A DNA stretch of 64,000 nucleotides from Deinococcus radiotolerans. Its GTDB lineage: Bacteria > Deinococcota > Deinococci > Deinococcales > Deinococcaceae. Positions 1-13,425 of this stretch are shown one piece after another. Below the pieces are notes generated by a model, which was not told the DNA's origin, searched no databases, and saw only the letters and a program-made list of their open reading frames with translations. Where the stretch lies: positions 186,001 through 250,000 of the forward strand of contig NZ_BMPE01000001.1 of NCBI RefSeq assembly GCF_014647435.1, read 5' to 3'. The first letter of the stretch is position 1. Each line of letters opens with the position of its first letter. Both the position numbers and the translations under genes were made by a program.

Positions 1-1106
<1,106 letters not shown>

Positions 1107-1108
1107 CC

Positions 1109-1372
1109 GTGGCCCTTCCCACCCTGACCCTGTATACCCGGCCCGGCTGCGCCCTGTGCGAGCAGGCGGCCCACCACCTCAGCGACCTTGAATTTCGGTT
1201 CACCCCCGTGAATATCGACGTGGACCCCGACCTGCGGGCGCGCTGGAGTGAGCACGTCCCCGTGCTGACCTGGACCCCAGCCGGGCAGGCCGAGCAGGTC
1301 CTGGGGAAAGGGTCGTTCAGCCGCGGCCGCCTGGGGCAGATCAAACTGCACCTCCTGCGCCTGCAGCCCTGA
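1109..1372 (+). CDS. Glutaredoxin-like (DUF836-type) thioredoxin-fold protein
   Basis: An 87-residue protein with a beta-strand LTLYTR followed by the redox motif CALC at residues 14-17, then a VPVL segment holding the usual cis-proline of thioredoxin folds. This architecture matches the small glutaredoxin-like DUF836 family, which are presumed thiol-disulfide oxidoreductases of unknown substrate. It starts with GTG two bases after the kinase-NHL stop, which favours translational coupling. Acts in the cytosol (no signal peptide). Function beyond redox chemistry is not evident from sequence. Confidence 0.8.
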   Translation: MALPTLTLYTRPGCALCEQAAHHLSDLEFRFTPVNIDVDPDLRARWSEHVPVLTWTPAGQAEQVLGKGSFSRGRLGQIKLHLLRLQP

Positions 1373-1480
1373 ACCTGACGGCGGCAGTGTCCTCGGGCAC
1401 GCCTGGCTGCGCCGACTGAGCCTGAATGGATGAACCTCAGCTCAGGATGGGCTGGGACGCGTGACCGCGCGCACGCACGC

Positions 1481-1531
1481 TATGGTGAGCTCATGAGTAA
1501 CCCCACCCCCCCCGCCGGAGTGCCCGCGTGA
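1481..1531 (+). promoter_or_regulatory. ftsY promoter and leaderless 12-codon upstream ORF
   Basis: TATGGT at 1481-1486 is a good -10 box. Six bases later is ATG (1493), opening a 12-codon frame (MSNPTPPAGVPA) whose TGA (1529-1531) overlaps the ftsY GTG (1528) as GTGA. A Shine-Dalgarno CGGAG at 1516-1520 serves ftsY. Transcription probably begins at or near A1493, giving ftsY a ~35-nt leader. Whether the mini-ORF is translated cannot be told from sequence. Confidence 0.55.
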
Positions 1532-2484
1532 GCTGGCTCGAACGTCTCCGCGACGGGCTGTCCAAAACCCGCAAGCAGATCAACGACACCGCCGGGTACC
1601 TCGGCACTGACGTCCGCGACGTCCTCACCAACCGGCTGGACACCATCGAGGACCTCGAGTACGCCCTGATCGCCGCAGACGTGGGCCGCGCCGCCACAGA
1701 GGAGATCCTGGAGGACATCCGCCGCGCCGAGGGCAAGAACCTTCAGGAGGCCCTGATGGACGCCCTGACGCTGCAACTGGAACCGGACGCCAAACGCGCC
1801 GAGTTCCGCAAGCTGGGCTTCAGCCCCGACGCGCGGCGCAGCAGCGTGGACCCCAAGGGCCACGTCGTCATGGTGATCGGCGTGAACGGGGTGGGGAAGA
1901 CCACCACGATCGCCAAACTGGGCCAGTACTACGTGAACCGCGGCAAGAGCGTCATGTTCGCCGCGGGGGACACCTTCCGCGCGGCGGCCAGCACGCAGCT
2001 GGGCGTGTGGGGTGACCGCCTGGGCATCCCGGTCGTGCAGGGCGCGGACGGCGGGGACCCCGCAGCGGTCGCCTTCGACGGCGCGACCGCGCGCGCCGCG
2101 CGCGGCACCGACCTGCTGTTCGTGGACACGGCCGGGCGCCTGCACAACAAGCACAACCTGATGGAAGAACTGAAGAAGGTCCGGCGCGTGGTCGACAAGG
2201 CCGACCCGGGCGAACCCGCCGAGGTGTGGCTGGTCCTGGACGCCGTGACCGGCCAGAACGGCCTGCAACAGGCCAAGAAGTTCCATGAGGCCACGCCACT
2301 GACCGGCGTGATCGTCACGAAACTGGACGGCACCGCCAAGGGCGGCATTCTGGTGCCGATCGTGCGGGAACTGGGTGTGCCCATCAAGTTCATCGGCGTG
2401 GGCGAGCAGCCCGGCGACCTGCAACCCTTCGACAGCCGCGAGTTCGTGCGGGCACTGTTCGACGTGAACATTCCCCGCGAGTAA
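1528..2484 (+). CDS. ftsY: Signal recognition particle receptor FtsY
   Basis: A 318-residue SRP GTPase that docks ribosome-nascent-chain-SRP complexes at the membrane for co-translational insertion. The N domain (about 1-95) is followed by the G domain: G1 GVNGVGKTTT (118-127), DTFRAAA, DTAGRLHNK (about 206-214) and TKLDGTAKGG (about 264-273). The acidic A domain of E. coli FtsY is absent, as in many Gram-positive and Deinococcus relatives; a short amphipathic N-terminus (WLERLRDGLSKTRKQI) is probably the lipid-binding helix. The GTG at 1528 is chosen because of the CGGAG 7 bases upstream. The gene ends in a strong shared terminator. Confidence 0.97.
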   Translation: MSWLERLRDGLSKTRKQINDTAGYLGTDVRDVLTNRLDTIEDLEYALIAADVGRAATEEILEDIRRAEGKNLQEALMDALTLQLEPDAKRAEFRKLGFSPDARRSSVDPKGHVVMVIGVNGVGKTTTIAKLGQYYVNRGKSVMFAAGDTFRAAASTQLGVWGDRLGIPVVQGADGGDPAAVAFDGATARAARGTDLLFVDTAGRLHNKHNLMEELKKVRRVVDKADPGEPAEVWLVLDAVTGQNGLQQAKKFHEATPLTGVIVTKLDGTAKGGILVPIVRELGVPIKFIGVGEQPGDLQPFDSREFVRALFDVNIPRE

Positions 2485-2486
2485 CA

Positions 2487-2538
2487 CCAAGGAGAGAGGC
2501 GGCCCCCAGTGCACATCGGGGGCCGCCTCTCTCCTTGG
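2487..2538. terminator. Bidirectional hairpin between ftsY and the dipeptide ABC operon
   Basis: A perfect 21-bp inverted repeat (arms 2487-2507 and 2518-2538) with a 10-base loop lies between two convergent genes. It has no long T-run on either side, so termination may rely on stem strength or a protein factor. Confidence 0.75.
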
Positions 2539-2542
2539 GTAA

Positions 2543-3544
<1,002 letters not shown>

Positions 3545-3559
3545 GGGTCACTGTTCCTT

Positions 3560-4588
<1,029 letters not shown>

Positions 4589-4619
4589 GGTGAATCTCCA
4601 GAGGTGTGATGAGCAGGGG

Positions 4620-4665
4620 CCGGGGGCCAGCGCAGGCCTGTGCAAGGCGCTGCGCTGGCCCCCGG
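4620..4665 (-). terminator. Intra-operon hairpin between binding protein and permease genes
   Basis: A perfect 16-bp stem (4620-4635 with 4650-4665) sits just after the binding-protein stop and before dppB. Such elements usually act as partial terminators or 3'-end stabilisers so that the periplasmic binding protein is made in excess of the permeases. No T-run follows, so partial read-through is likely. Confidence 0.6.
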
Positions 4666-4678
4666 TCACCCTGAGGGG

Positions 4679-6256
4679 TTATTTCTTGCCGCTGACGCTG
4701 ACGGTGTTGAAGGGTTCGCTGCCCAGTGGGCTGGGCGTCCAGCCTTTAACGTACGTGCGGGCGGCGGCCAGCGGGTTGCTGTGCACCATGGGAATGCGGT
4801 ACGCGGCGTTGTAGGTAATCTCGTGCAGCTGCTGGTACACCTTGGCCTTGGCGGCCTGGGTGGCGGCGGCGCGGCCCTGCTGGAGCAGGGTTTCCACGTT
4901 CGCGGGGTTCCAGTTGATGTCGTCCGAGGCGTTCGAGCCGTAGTACGCGCCGTAGAAGTTGTCCGGGTCGCCGTAGTCGCCGGTCCAGCCGATCATGTAC
5001 ATGTCGAAGCCGGGTTCCTTGTTGCGGTCGTCCAGGTACTTCGCCCAGTCCTCGGTCTTCAGGTTCACCTTCACGCCGATGGCGCTCAGGTCAGCGGCGA
5101 TGGCTTCCGCGATGGGCTTGGGCGTGGGGAAGTAGGGGCGGCTGACGGGCATGTACCACAGGTCAATGCTGAAGCCGTTGGGGTAGCCGGCGTCGGCCAG
5201 CATCTTCTTCGCGGCGGCCGGATCGAACTTGTAATCGGCCGGGACCTTGGAGCTGTTCGCCCACGCGAGGACGGGGGGCAGGAAGCTGGCGTTGCTGGTG
5301 CCCAGGCCGTTCCAGAAGGCGTTGGCGATCTCTTTCTTGTTGATGGCCATGCTGATGGCCTGGCGCACCTTGTCGTTCTTGAGGTACTGGTTGCGGTTGT
5401 TCAGGCTCAGGAAGCCGACGTTGAAGCTGGGCCGCTTGACCGCCACGAGGTTCTTGTCGCCCTGGACGCTCTTGAGGCTGTCCGGGGTCAGGTCGTTGGC
5501 GAAGTCGATGGTGCCGGCCTTCAGTTCGTTCAGGCGCTGGCTGGCGTCCTTGATGGACCGGATGACCAGCTGGTCGACCTTGGCCTTCTCACCCCAGTAC
5601 AGCTTGTTGGGCAGCAGGGTCACGCGGTCGCCGGTGCGCCAGCTCTGGAAGATGAAGGGGCCGGTGCCGACGGGCTTGCTGGCGGGCGTGCCGTACTTCG
5701 CGCCGTCCTTCTTGATCGCGGCGGGGCTGGCGATGCCGAAGTACCCGGCGGCCAGCACGTCCGGCAGGACGCTGGAGGGCTTGTTCAGGTCGATGCGGAC
5801 CGTGGAGTCGTTGACCTTCACGATGTTCTTGATGACGGCCGTGGCGTCGCCCTTGTACCCGCCGAGCAGTTCGCCGACGATCTCGAAGGTGCGGCCCTGG
5901 TCACGGAAGCCGTAGGGGTGGTTCTTGTCCCACCAGCGGCTCAGGTTGAAGATCACCGCGTCGGCGTTCAGGGGGGTGCCGTCGTGGAAGCGCACGCCCT
6001 TGCGCAGCGTGAAGGTCCAGGCGGTGTTGTTGGCGTTGGCGGTCCACTTGGTGGCCAGTCCGGGCTTGAGGTTGGTGGTGCCGTCCTCGAAGTCCACGAG
6101 GGTGTCGTAGATCTGACGCTGGACGAGAATGCTGATCCCGTCCGTGATGTTGCCGGATTCCAGGCTGACGGGTTCGCCGTTGCCGCCGAAGACCAGGGTG
6201 GACGCCGAAGCGGCGCTCAGGGTGGAGAGCAGGGCAGTGAGGAGCAGTTTCTTCAT
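4679..6256 (-). CDS. dppA: Peptide ABC transporter substrate-binding protein (family 5)
   Basis: A 525-residue secreted solute-binding protein. MKKLLLTALLSTLSAASAS is a clear signal peptide without a lipobox cysteine. The mature protein has family-5 landmarks: LVDFEDGTTNLKPGLATKW near the start, FTLRKGVRFHDGTPLNADAV, and YFPTPKPIAEAIAADL. It delivers peptides or related solutes to the DppBC permease encoded next. GGAGGCTCC precedes the ATG at 6256. Exact ligand is unknown. Confidence 0.92.
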   Translation of the reverse strand: MKKLLLTALLSTLSAASASTLVFGGNGEPVSLESGNITDGISILVQRQIYDTLVDFEDGTTNLKPGLATKWTANANNTAWTFTLRKGVRFHDGTPLNADAVIFNLSRWWDKNHPYGFRDQGRTFEIVGELLGGYKGDATAVIKNIVKVNDSTVRIDLNKPSSVLPDVLAAGYFGIASPAAIKKDGAKYGTPASKPVGTGPFIFQSWRTGDRVTLLPNKLYWGEKAKVDQLVIRSIKDASQRLNELKAGTIDFANDLTPDSLKSVQGDKNLVAVKRPSFNVGFLSLNNRNQYLKNDKVRQAISMAINKKEIANAFWNGLGTSNASFLPPVLAWANSSKVPADYKFDPAAAKKMLADAGYPNGFSIDLWYMPVSRPYFPTPKPIAEAIAADLSAIGVKVNLKTEDWAKYLDDRNKEPGFDMYMIGWTGDYGDPDNFYGAYYGSNASDDINWNPANVETLLQQGRAAATQAAKAKVYQQLHEITYNAAYRIPMVHSNPLAAARTYVKGWTPSPLGSEPFNTVSVSGKK

Positions 6257-6350
6257 GGAGCCTCCGGTCCTGTCCGCACTGACGTAACGGCGCCCTGGGG
6301 CGCAGGACAGTCAGTGGACGGCAGGACGATGAAAGGAAAAACGTGCGTTC

Positions 6351-6379
6351 AGGGTATGGGCCACCCCCGGGGGTGTCAA
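6351..6379 (-). promoter_or_regulatory. Consensus promoter with palindromic spacer for the dipeptide ABC operon
   Basis: Read on the minus strand: TTGACA (6379-6374), a 17-base spacer, TACCCT (6356-6351). The spacer contains a perfect 14-bp palindrome CACCCCCGGGGGTG (6362-6375), overlapping the -35 edge, a natural place for a repressor to bind. The leader to the dppA ATG is about 90 nt. Confidence 0.65.
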
Positions 6380-6450
6380 GTTTCCCGCTTCCGGGGGCGG
6401 CGGCGCGGCCGTGCGGGACCGCCGTGACCGGACGGTCACCGCCCCGGACT

Positions 6451-7206
6451 TCACCCGATGGGGGTGACGAGCGTGCCCAGGCCCTCGACCTCCACCTCGA
6501 CCACGTCACCCGACTGGAGGGCGCCCACGCCCTCAGGCGTGCCGGTCAGCACCACGTCCCCGGGTTCCAGCGTCACGAAGCGCGTCACGTACACCAGAAT
6601 GTCCACGACGGAGAAGATCATGTGTGACGTACGGCTGTCCTGGCGGGTCACGCCGTTCACGCGGGTCTGCACGCGCACGTCACGCGGGTCGTACTCGGTC
6701 TCCAGCCACGGGCCCAGGGGGCAGAAGCGGTCGGCGGCCTTCGCGCGGAACCACTGCAGGTCCGTCTTCTGCAGGTCGCGGGCCGTGAGGTCCAGTCCGG
6801 CCGTGTAGCCAGCCACGCAGTCCAGCGCGTTCTCAGGCGTGAGGTGCGAGGCGCTCTGCCCGATCACCAGGGCCAGCTCGCCCTCGAAGTGGAAGTTCTG
6901 GGTCCAGTCGGGCCGCTGCACGGTCCCGCCGGGCTCGGCCAGCGCGTTGGGTCCTTTCAGGAAGATGCCGGGCTCCTTCGGCAGGTCGCCCGTATCGTTG
7001 CCCAGCTCACGGATGTGATCGAGGTAATTGCGGCCCACGCAGACGATCTTGCTGGGCTCCGCCGGGGCGAGCAGCGTCACGTCGGCCAGGGCCAGCGTCT
7101 CGCCGGTCGCCTCGCCACTCATGCCGCGCGTGACCTGAATCTGCTCGCCGTTCAGGACGCCCCACTGCGCGGAGCCGTTCGCCACCGTGTATCTGACCAG
7201 TTTCAT
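6451..7206 (-). CDS. Fumarylacetoacetate hydrolase (FAH) family protein
   Basis: A 251-residue protein with the FAH C-terminal fold. Landmarks: VGRNYLDHI (the usual start of the catalytic domain), [15 protein letters not shown] [11 protein letters not shown] with the metal-binding Glu pair, DLTARDLQK, and the closing [15 protein letters not shown]. The family covers acylpyruvate hydrolases, oxaloacetate decarboxylases and aromatic-degradation isomerases; the precise reaction is not settled. The ATG at 7206 is chosen because TATCCT lies six bases upstream (leaderless pattern) and the more 5' frame does not resemble the family. Confidence 0.88.
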   Translation of the reverse strand: MKLVRYTVANGSAQWGVLNGEQIQVTRGMSGEATGETLALADVTLLAPAEPSKIVCVGRNYLDHIRELGNDTGDLPKEPGIFLKGPNALAEPGGTVQRPDWTQNFHFEGELALVIGQSASHLTPENALDCVAGYTAGLDLTARDLQKTDLQWFRAKAADRFCPLGPWLETEYDPRDVRVQTRVNGVTRQDSRTSHMIFSVVDILVYVTRFVTLEPGDVVLTGTPEGVGALQSGDVVEVEVEGLGTLVTPIG

Positions 7207-7323
7207 GCCCGCAGGATAGGGTGCGCGCGGGTCGGCACGCGCGGATGCGCTGGCTGCGGCGTCCACCCAGCCGGAACTGAAGGTGGGGGAGCGCCAGGTC
7301 AGAATGACCATCCATACCGGGAA

Positions 7324-7372
7324 GAGGCGCCGTGGCCTGCCGACATGTGCTGCGGGCAGGCCACGGCGCCTC
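7324..7372 (-). terminator. Hairpin downstream of the acyl-CoA dehydrogenase gene
   Basis: A perfect 18-bp inverted repeat (7324-7341 and 7355-7372, 13-base loop) 40 bases beyond the dehydrogenase stop. There is no T-run. Confidence 0.65.
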
Positions 7373-7412
7373 ATCAGGGAGGGGCGGCAGGGGTGTGCGA
7401 GGCGGCCGCGCC

Positions 7413-8549
<1,137 letters not shown>

Positions 8550-8592
8550 GGTCACTCCTCGGGTGGGCGCGCGGTGGCAGCCAGAATGTGGG

Positions 8593-8598
8593 ATTGTA
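8593..8598 (-). promoter_or_regulatory. -10 candidate for the acyl-CoA dehydrogenase gene
   Basis: TACAAT on the minus strand, 43 bases upstream of the ATG. I could not identify a good -35 at 16-18 bases. Confidence 0.4.
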
Positions 8599-8739
8599 CT
8601 GGGTTCAATCTTATCAGGGGCGGAGCGCTCCCGCATCTGTTCCCGGCCCGGTGGCGCCCTTCCGTGTCCAGCCGCCAGGGCCACAGCACCCTGATCATGA
8701 CCTGTTCACGTCGCACCCGGTTCAACGTGGCCAATGTAG

Positions 8740-8949
8740 AACCCTAACGCCCCAAACGCGAGTGACACCACATCGGTCGAGTTGGACATCACCCCGCACC
8801 TGCTCCACGCGATACGACGAAACTTTCACTGCACTGACACTCCATCGCTGCGGATGAACCAGGTCCTCACCCTACTCGGCCACACCGCATGGGCCCTTCC
8901 GGTGTTTGGGGCATACCCAATCATTCCGTCTGCGTGTCCATCACGATAA
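8740..8949 (+). pseudogene. Possible remnant of a tyrosine recombinase C-terminus
   Basis: Translation in one frame gives ITPHLLHA followed about 20 residues later by LTLLGHT. This resembles the TPHxLRH...LLGH box-II pattern of Xer/phage integrases, with near-normal spacing. The frame has no start codon with a ribosome site, a stop precedes it at 8737-8739, the second-box Arg context is altered and the nucleophilic Tyr region is not evident. I treat it as a decayed fragment; it could be chance similarity. Confidence 0.3.
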
Positions 8950-9200
8950 CCACTGCCTGTCTCTGCGAACCGCAGTAACGGCGACCGACCGGCGTGCTTA
9001 CCATGCCGTCCGTGCGCTGCCGCCGCAGGCCCTCACGCTGAGGTGGCTGCCGGAGACGAGGTCTGAGGTTGCCACCTGATCGCCGGGGCGGATCAGCTGC
9101 CCACGTCCAGCGAAACCCATCACCACGGCAGCCAGCGGTTCAATGCGCTGAATCTCAGTGCTGTGCGCCCTCACTGCAAGGAGGTCCGGCCAGAGTGCTG

Positions 9201-9242
9201 GGACTTTTGCCGTGACCAGAGGGCCGAAGGTGGACTTTTGCC
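9201..9242. repeat. Pair of 11-bp direct repeats
   Basis: GGACTTTTGCC occurs at 9201-9211 and 9232-9242, 31 bp apart. The surrounding DNA has no gene. They could be a transposon-end remnant or a direct-repeat protein site. Confidence 0.55.
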
Positions 9243-9410
9243 CTCCTGATGACGTCGGGGTCCAGCGGCGGAGCAGGGGCTCGGGGCGGGCTCCACCTAG
9301 ACCTCCTGCGCGGTTCCAATGTGTGCGCGTGCCGCGAAGTCGGGTCGGGAAAGGTTCAATCTTTCTCTGATCACCAGACCACCTTCATGAATCCTTGAGC
9401 CAAATAATAC

Positions 9411-9445
9411 TGGCAAATTGCCATTTTCTGCCAGAATGATCTGGC
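9411..9445 (+). promoter_or_regulatory. Two dyads at the promoter/start of the small regulator-like gene
   Basis: TGGCAAATTGCCA (9411-9423; 6-bp arms around one base) and GCCAGA-ATGA-TCTGGC (9430-9445) lie 6 bases apart. They share GCCA/TGGC half-sites and end 3 bases before the ATG at 9449. An AT-rich TAATACT at 9405-9411 may be part of the promoter. The layout is typical of an autorepressor operator. Confidence 0.55.
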
Positions 9446-9448
9446 GAT

Positions 9449-9772
9449 ATGCCAACGAAACAACTCTCCCGAATACATGCCCTGGTCCGCCACGCGCTGG
9501 AGGAACACTCCGCACGCGGCCATCAGGGCGACCTGCCCGAAGGCAAGGTCACCCTGCGCCTTCAGGCCGTCGACTACTACTGGCTGACGCAGCTGGCCGA
9601 ACTGATGGACGGCAGCCGCACCCGCGCCGCCTCTCAGTTGCTCTCTGCCGCCATCCGCGACGCCGCCGAGGCCGCCGGCCTCCCCACCGAAGGAGACGAC
9701 TTCCAGGCCGATTTCCGGGCCTTCCTGGAGCAGGAGTTCCCGCACGAGACCTCGCCACCTCATCACCCCTGA
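9449..9772 (+). CDS. Small protein, possible ribbon-helix-helix regulator
   Basis: A 107-residue protein I cannot assign firmly. Residues about 29-75 read as a beta-strand (KVTLRLQAVDYYWLTQLAEL) followed by helices (GSRTRAASQLLSAAIRDAAEAAGL), which is how ribbon-helix-helix (CopG/Arc-like) DNA-binding domains look; an acidic tail follows. Two palindromes immediately upstream and the antiporter gene 12 bases downstream suggest an autoregulator that also controls the antiporter. No signal peptide or membrane segment. Function is inferred from shape and context only. Confidence 0.6.
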   Translation: MPTKQLSRIHALVRHALEEHSARGHQGDLPEGKVTLRLQAVDYYWLTQLAELMDGSRTRAASQLLSAAIRDAAEAAGLPTEGDDFQADFRAFLEQEFPHETSPPHHP

Positions 9773-9784
9773 CCGGAGGTCACC

Positions 9785-11434
9785 ATGCCCCACCACACTG
9801 AACTCATCGCCGCTCTGGCCATCGGCCTCACCCTGGCCTTCTTCGGCGGTCTGCTGGCCACCCGCCTGCGCCTGCCGCCCCTGGTCGGGTACCTGCTCGC
9901 GGGCGTCGCCGTCGGCCCCTTCACGCCCGGGTTCGTCGCGGATTCCCACATTGCCGCGCAACTCTCTGAGATCGGCGTCATCCTGCTGATGTTCGGCGTG
10001 GGCCTGCACTTCTCCATTCAGGATCTGCTTGCCGTGCGCCGCATCGCCATTCCAGGCGCGCTCGGGCAGATCCTGGTGGCCACGCTGCTGGGCATGGGCG
10101 CCGCGCACCTGTGGGGCTGGCCCCTTGGGCAGGGTCTCGTCTTCGGACTGGCCCTGTCGGTCGCCAGCACGGTCGTGCTCCTGCGCGCTCTGGAGGAACG
10201 CGGCACGCTCGGCACGCCCAGCGGCCAGATCGCGGTGGGGTGGCTGGTCGTTGAGGACCTCGTGATGGTCCTGGCTCTGGTGCTGCTTCCGGCCCTGGCC
10301 CCACTGCTTCAGGGTGGCGGCGCCCTAAATCTCGGTGAGATCGCCCTGTCGCTGGGCGTCACGCTCGGTAAGGTCGCGCTGTTCGTCGCGTTGATGATGG
10401 TCGCGGGGCGCCGTTTCGTGCCGTGGCTGCTGACCCGTGTCGCCCGGCTCGGCTCCCGCGAACTGTTCACGCTGGCGGTGCTGGGCACCGCGCTGGGCAT
10501 CGCGTACGGCGCGGGCGTCCTGTTCGACGTGTCGTTCGCGCTGGGGGCGTTCCTGGCGGGCGTGGTGGCCAGCGAGAGCAAGTTCAGTCAGAAGGCCGCC
10601 GAGGACGCCCTGCCCTTCCAGGACGCGTTCGCCGTGCTGTTCTTCGTGGCCGTGGGCATGCTGTTCAACCCCGCGATTCTGCTCAACGCGCCCCTGCTGG
10701 TAATCGGCACCGCACTGATCATTCTGTTCGGGAAGACCATCGCGGCGTTCCTGATTGTCCGCCTGCTGCGCTACCCGGTTGCGACCGCCCTGACCGTCGC
10801 GTTCTCCCTGGCGCAGATCGGGGAATTCTCGTTCATCCTCGCCACCCTGGGTCTGGACCTGAAACTCCTGACGCCGCAGGGCCAGAACCTCATCCTGGCG
10901 GGCGCGATCATCTCCATCACGCTGAACCCGTTCCTGTTCCGCGCCGCTCCGACCCTTCAGCGCTGGCTGAGCGCCGACCCCACCCCCGCCACGCCCGAGC
11001 CCACGCCCCTGCCCCTGCGCAACCACGCCCTCGTGATCGGTCACGGCCGCGTGGGGCAACTGACCGCGCAGGCCCTGCACAGCCAGCGGATTCCCCTCGC
11101 CGTGATCGAGCAGGACGAGGACCGGGCCGCCACCCTCCGCGCCCAGGGCACGCCTGTCATTCATGGAGACGCCGCCCGCGCGGACATCCTGCGCCTGGCG
11201 GCCGCACCCGGCGCCCGGGTCGTGGTGATCGCCACGCCGGACGCCCTTCAGACCACCCTGATCATGGAGCAGGTGCGTGCACTGAACCCCGCTGTTCACG
11301 TGATCGTCCGCGCCCACGACGAGCACACCCGCGACGCGCTGCACGAACTGGGCGCCAGCGAAGTGGTGTATGGCGAGCACCAGCTGGGCCTCGCCATGGG
11401 TGAACGCGCCCGCAGCGCCCTGGCCGTCCCGTGA
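9785..11434 (+). CDS. CPA2-family cation:proton antiporter with TrkA-N domain (KefB/YbaL-like)
   Basis: A 549-residue inner-membrane protein. Residues about 5-390 form a 12-13 helix Na+/H+-exchanger-type domain, starting LAFFGGLLATRLRLPPLVGYLLAGVAVGP, which is characteristic of KefB/YbaL. After a Pro-rich linker (PTPATPEPTPLP) residues about 415-540 form a Rossmann TrkA-N domain (NHALVIGHGRVGQL) that binds nucleotide and gates transport. It exports K+ or Na+ in exchange for protons. GGAGG lies 6 bases before the ATG; it is in an operon with the small regulator-like gene. Confidence 0.92.
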   Translation: MPHHTELIAALAIGLTLAFFGGLLATRLRLPPLVGYLLAGVAVGPFTPGFVADSHIAAQLSEIGVILLMFGVGLHFSIQDLLAVRRIAIPGALGQILVATLLGMGAAHLWGWPLGQGLVFGLALSVASTVVLLRALEERGTLGTPSGQIAVGWLVVEDLVMVLALVLLPALAPLLQGGGALNLGEIALSLGVTLGKVALFVALMMVAGRRFVPWLLTRVARLGSRELFTLAVLGTALGIAYGAGVLFDVSFALGAFLAGVVASESKFSQKAAEDALPFQDAFAVLFFVAVGMLFNPAILLNAPLLVIGTALIILFGKTIAAFLIVRLLRYPVATALTVAFSLAQIGEFSFILATLGLDLKLLTPQGQNLILAGAIISITLNPFLFRAAPTLQRWLSADPTPATPEPTPLPLRNHALVIGHGRVGQLTAQALHSQRIPLAVIEQDEDRAATLRAQGTPVIHGDAARADILRLAAAPGARVVVIATPDALQTTLIMEQVRALNPAVHVIVRAHDEHTRDALHELGASEVVYGEHQLGLAMGERARSALAVP

Positions 11435-11594
11435 AGGATCAGTTCGCCTGAGCCGGGACTGGCAGGTCCAGCGCGGTCTGTCATCCGGGACTCGGGTCCA
11501 GCAGGGCCCCGGCAGCGCGAGGTGGTGTGCTGGGTCCGCCGCTCCCTGATCGGAGGATTTGATCGTCGCCCGGCCTTCCCGGGCCGGCTCGATC
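11435..11594. other. Intergenic between antiporter and small ORF
   Basis: No gene. An inverted repeat GCCCGG-CCTTC-CCGGGC at 11568-11584 could be a weak terminator for the minus-strand small ORF; it lacks a T-run. Confidence 0.4.
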
Positions 11595-11738
11595 TCAGTG
11601 CAGTTCGTGCAGGACGGCGGCCAGCAGCAGCACATTCACGCACAGCAGCACGTTCGAGACGGGCACGATCCACCCACCATCGAAGCCCCGCGCGGCCCGG
11701 TTGGGTTTTCTGCGTTTCGCACGACGTTTCCGGCCCAT
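11595..11738 (-). CDS. Hypothetical 47-residue single-pass membrane protein
   Basis: A short minus-strand frame, ATG at 11738 and TGA at 11595. The first ~17 residues are very basic (MGRKRRAKRRKPNRAAR) and are followed by a glycine turn and a single hydrophobic helix (VPVSNVLLCVNVLLLAAVL), ending HELH. This is the composition of a small N-in membrane protein. TACCTT (minus strand, 11753-11748) lies nine bases upstream, slightly further than the leaderless pattern elsewhere in the window. No family recognised. It stands alone between antiporter and purB. Confidence 0.5.
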   Translation of the reverse strand: MGRKRRAKRRKPNRAARGFDGGWIVPVSNVLLCVNVLLLAAVLHELH

Positions 11739-11842
11739 TGGGCGCAGAAGGTAGCACCTGAACGCCGACCAGAACGAGAGAAAACCTGCAAATGCCCCTG
11801 TCGGGGGCGCGGCGCCGCGTCTGGGTGGGCGTTCGCGCAGCA

Positions 11843-11883
11843 GGCGGGGGCAGGGGAGACCGGAGCCTCCGCCTGCCCCCGCC
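11843..11883 (-). terminator. purB terminator hairpin
   Basis: Perfect 12-bp stem GGCGGGGGCAGG / CCTGCCCCCGCC (11843-11854, 11872-11883) just beyond the purB stop. No T-run. Confidence 0.6.
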
Positions 11884-11889
11884 GCTGGT

Positions 11890-13197
<1,308 letters not shown>

Positions 13198-13425
13198 GGT
13201 TTTCCAGCGTACCACCCGCCCCACCATGCACCCGCCCCGGCGTCCAGTCGGGTCAACCATCCCGTCCACCTGCCCGTCCGGTCTCGCACCTGTTCTCACC
13301 CCCGATTGGTGGAACGCACGAGAGATTTCTGATGTTCACAGCTTTCAGTCAGTTTCAGGGAGCACACTACGGGCGCTTCATCAATTCAGGCTGGTGACAC
13401 CGTCATCCGCCCACAAGGAGGCCCC

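Larger units (their letters stand above)
8550..9448. other. Gene-poor region of about 0.9 kb
   Basis: No intact gene is supported here. It contains a possible integrase remnant (8740-8949), a pair of 11-bp direct repeats (9201-9242), and the operator-like dyads in front of the next gene. Frames are broken by stops and AT content is higher than in the neighbours, consistent with decayed or inserted DNA. Confidence 0.6.

Noticed and set aside
8985..9160. Minus-strand frame reading GRGQLIRPGDQVATSD
   Set aside because: Short, no start with ribosome site, no family I could name.
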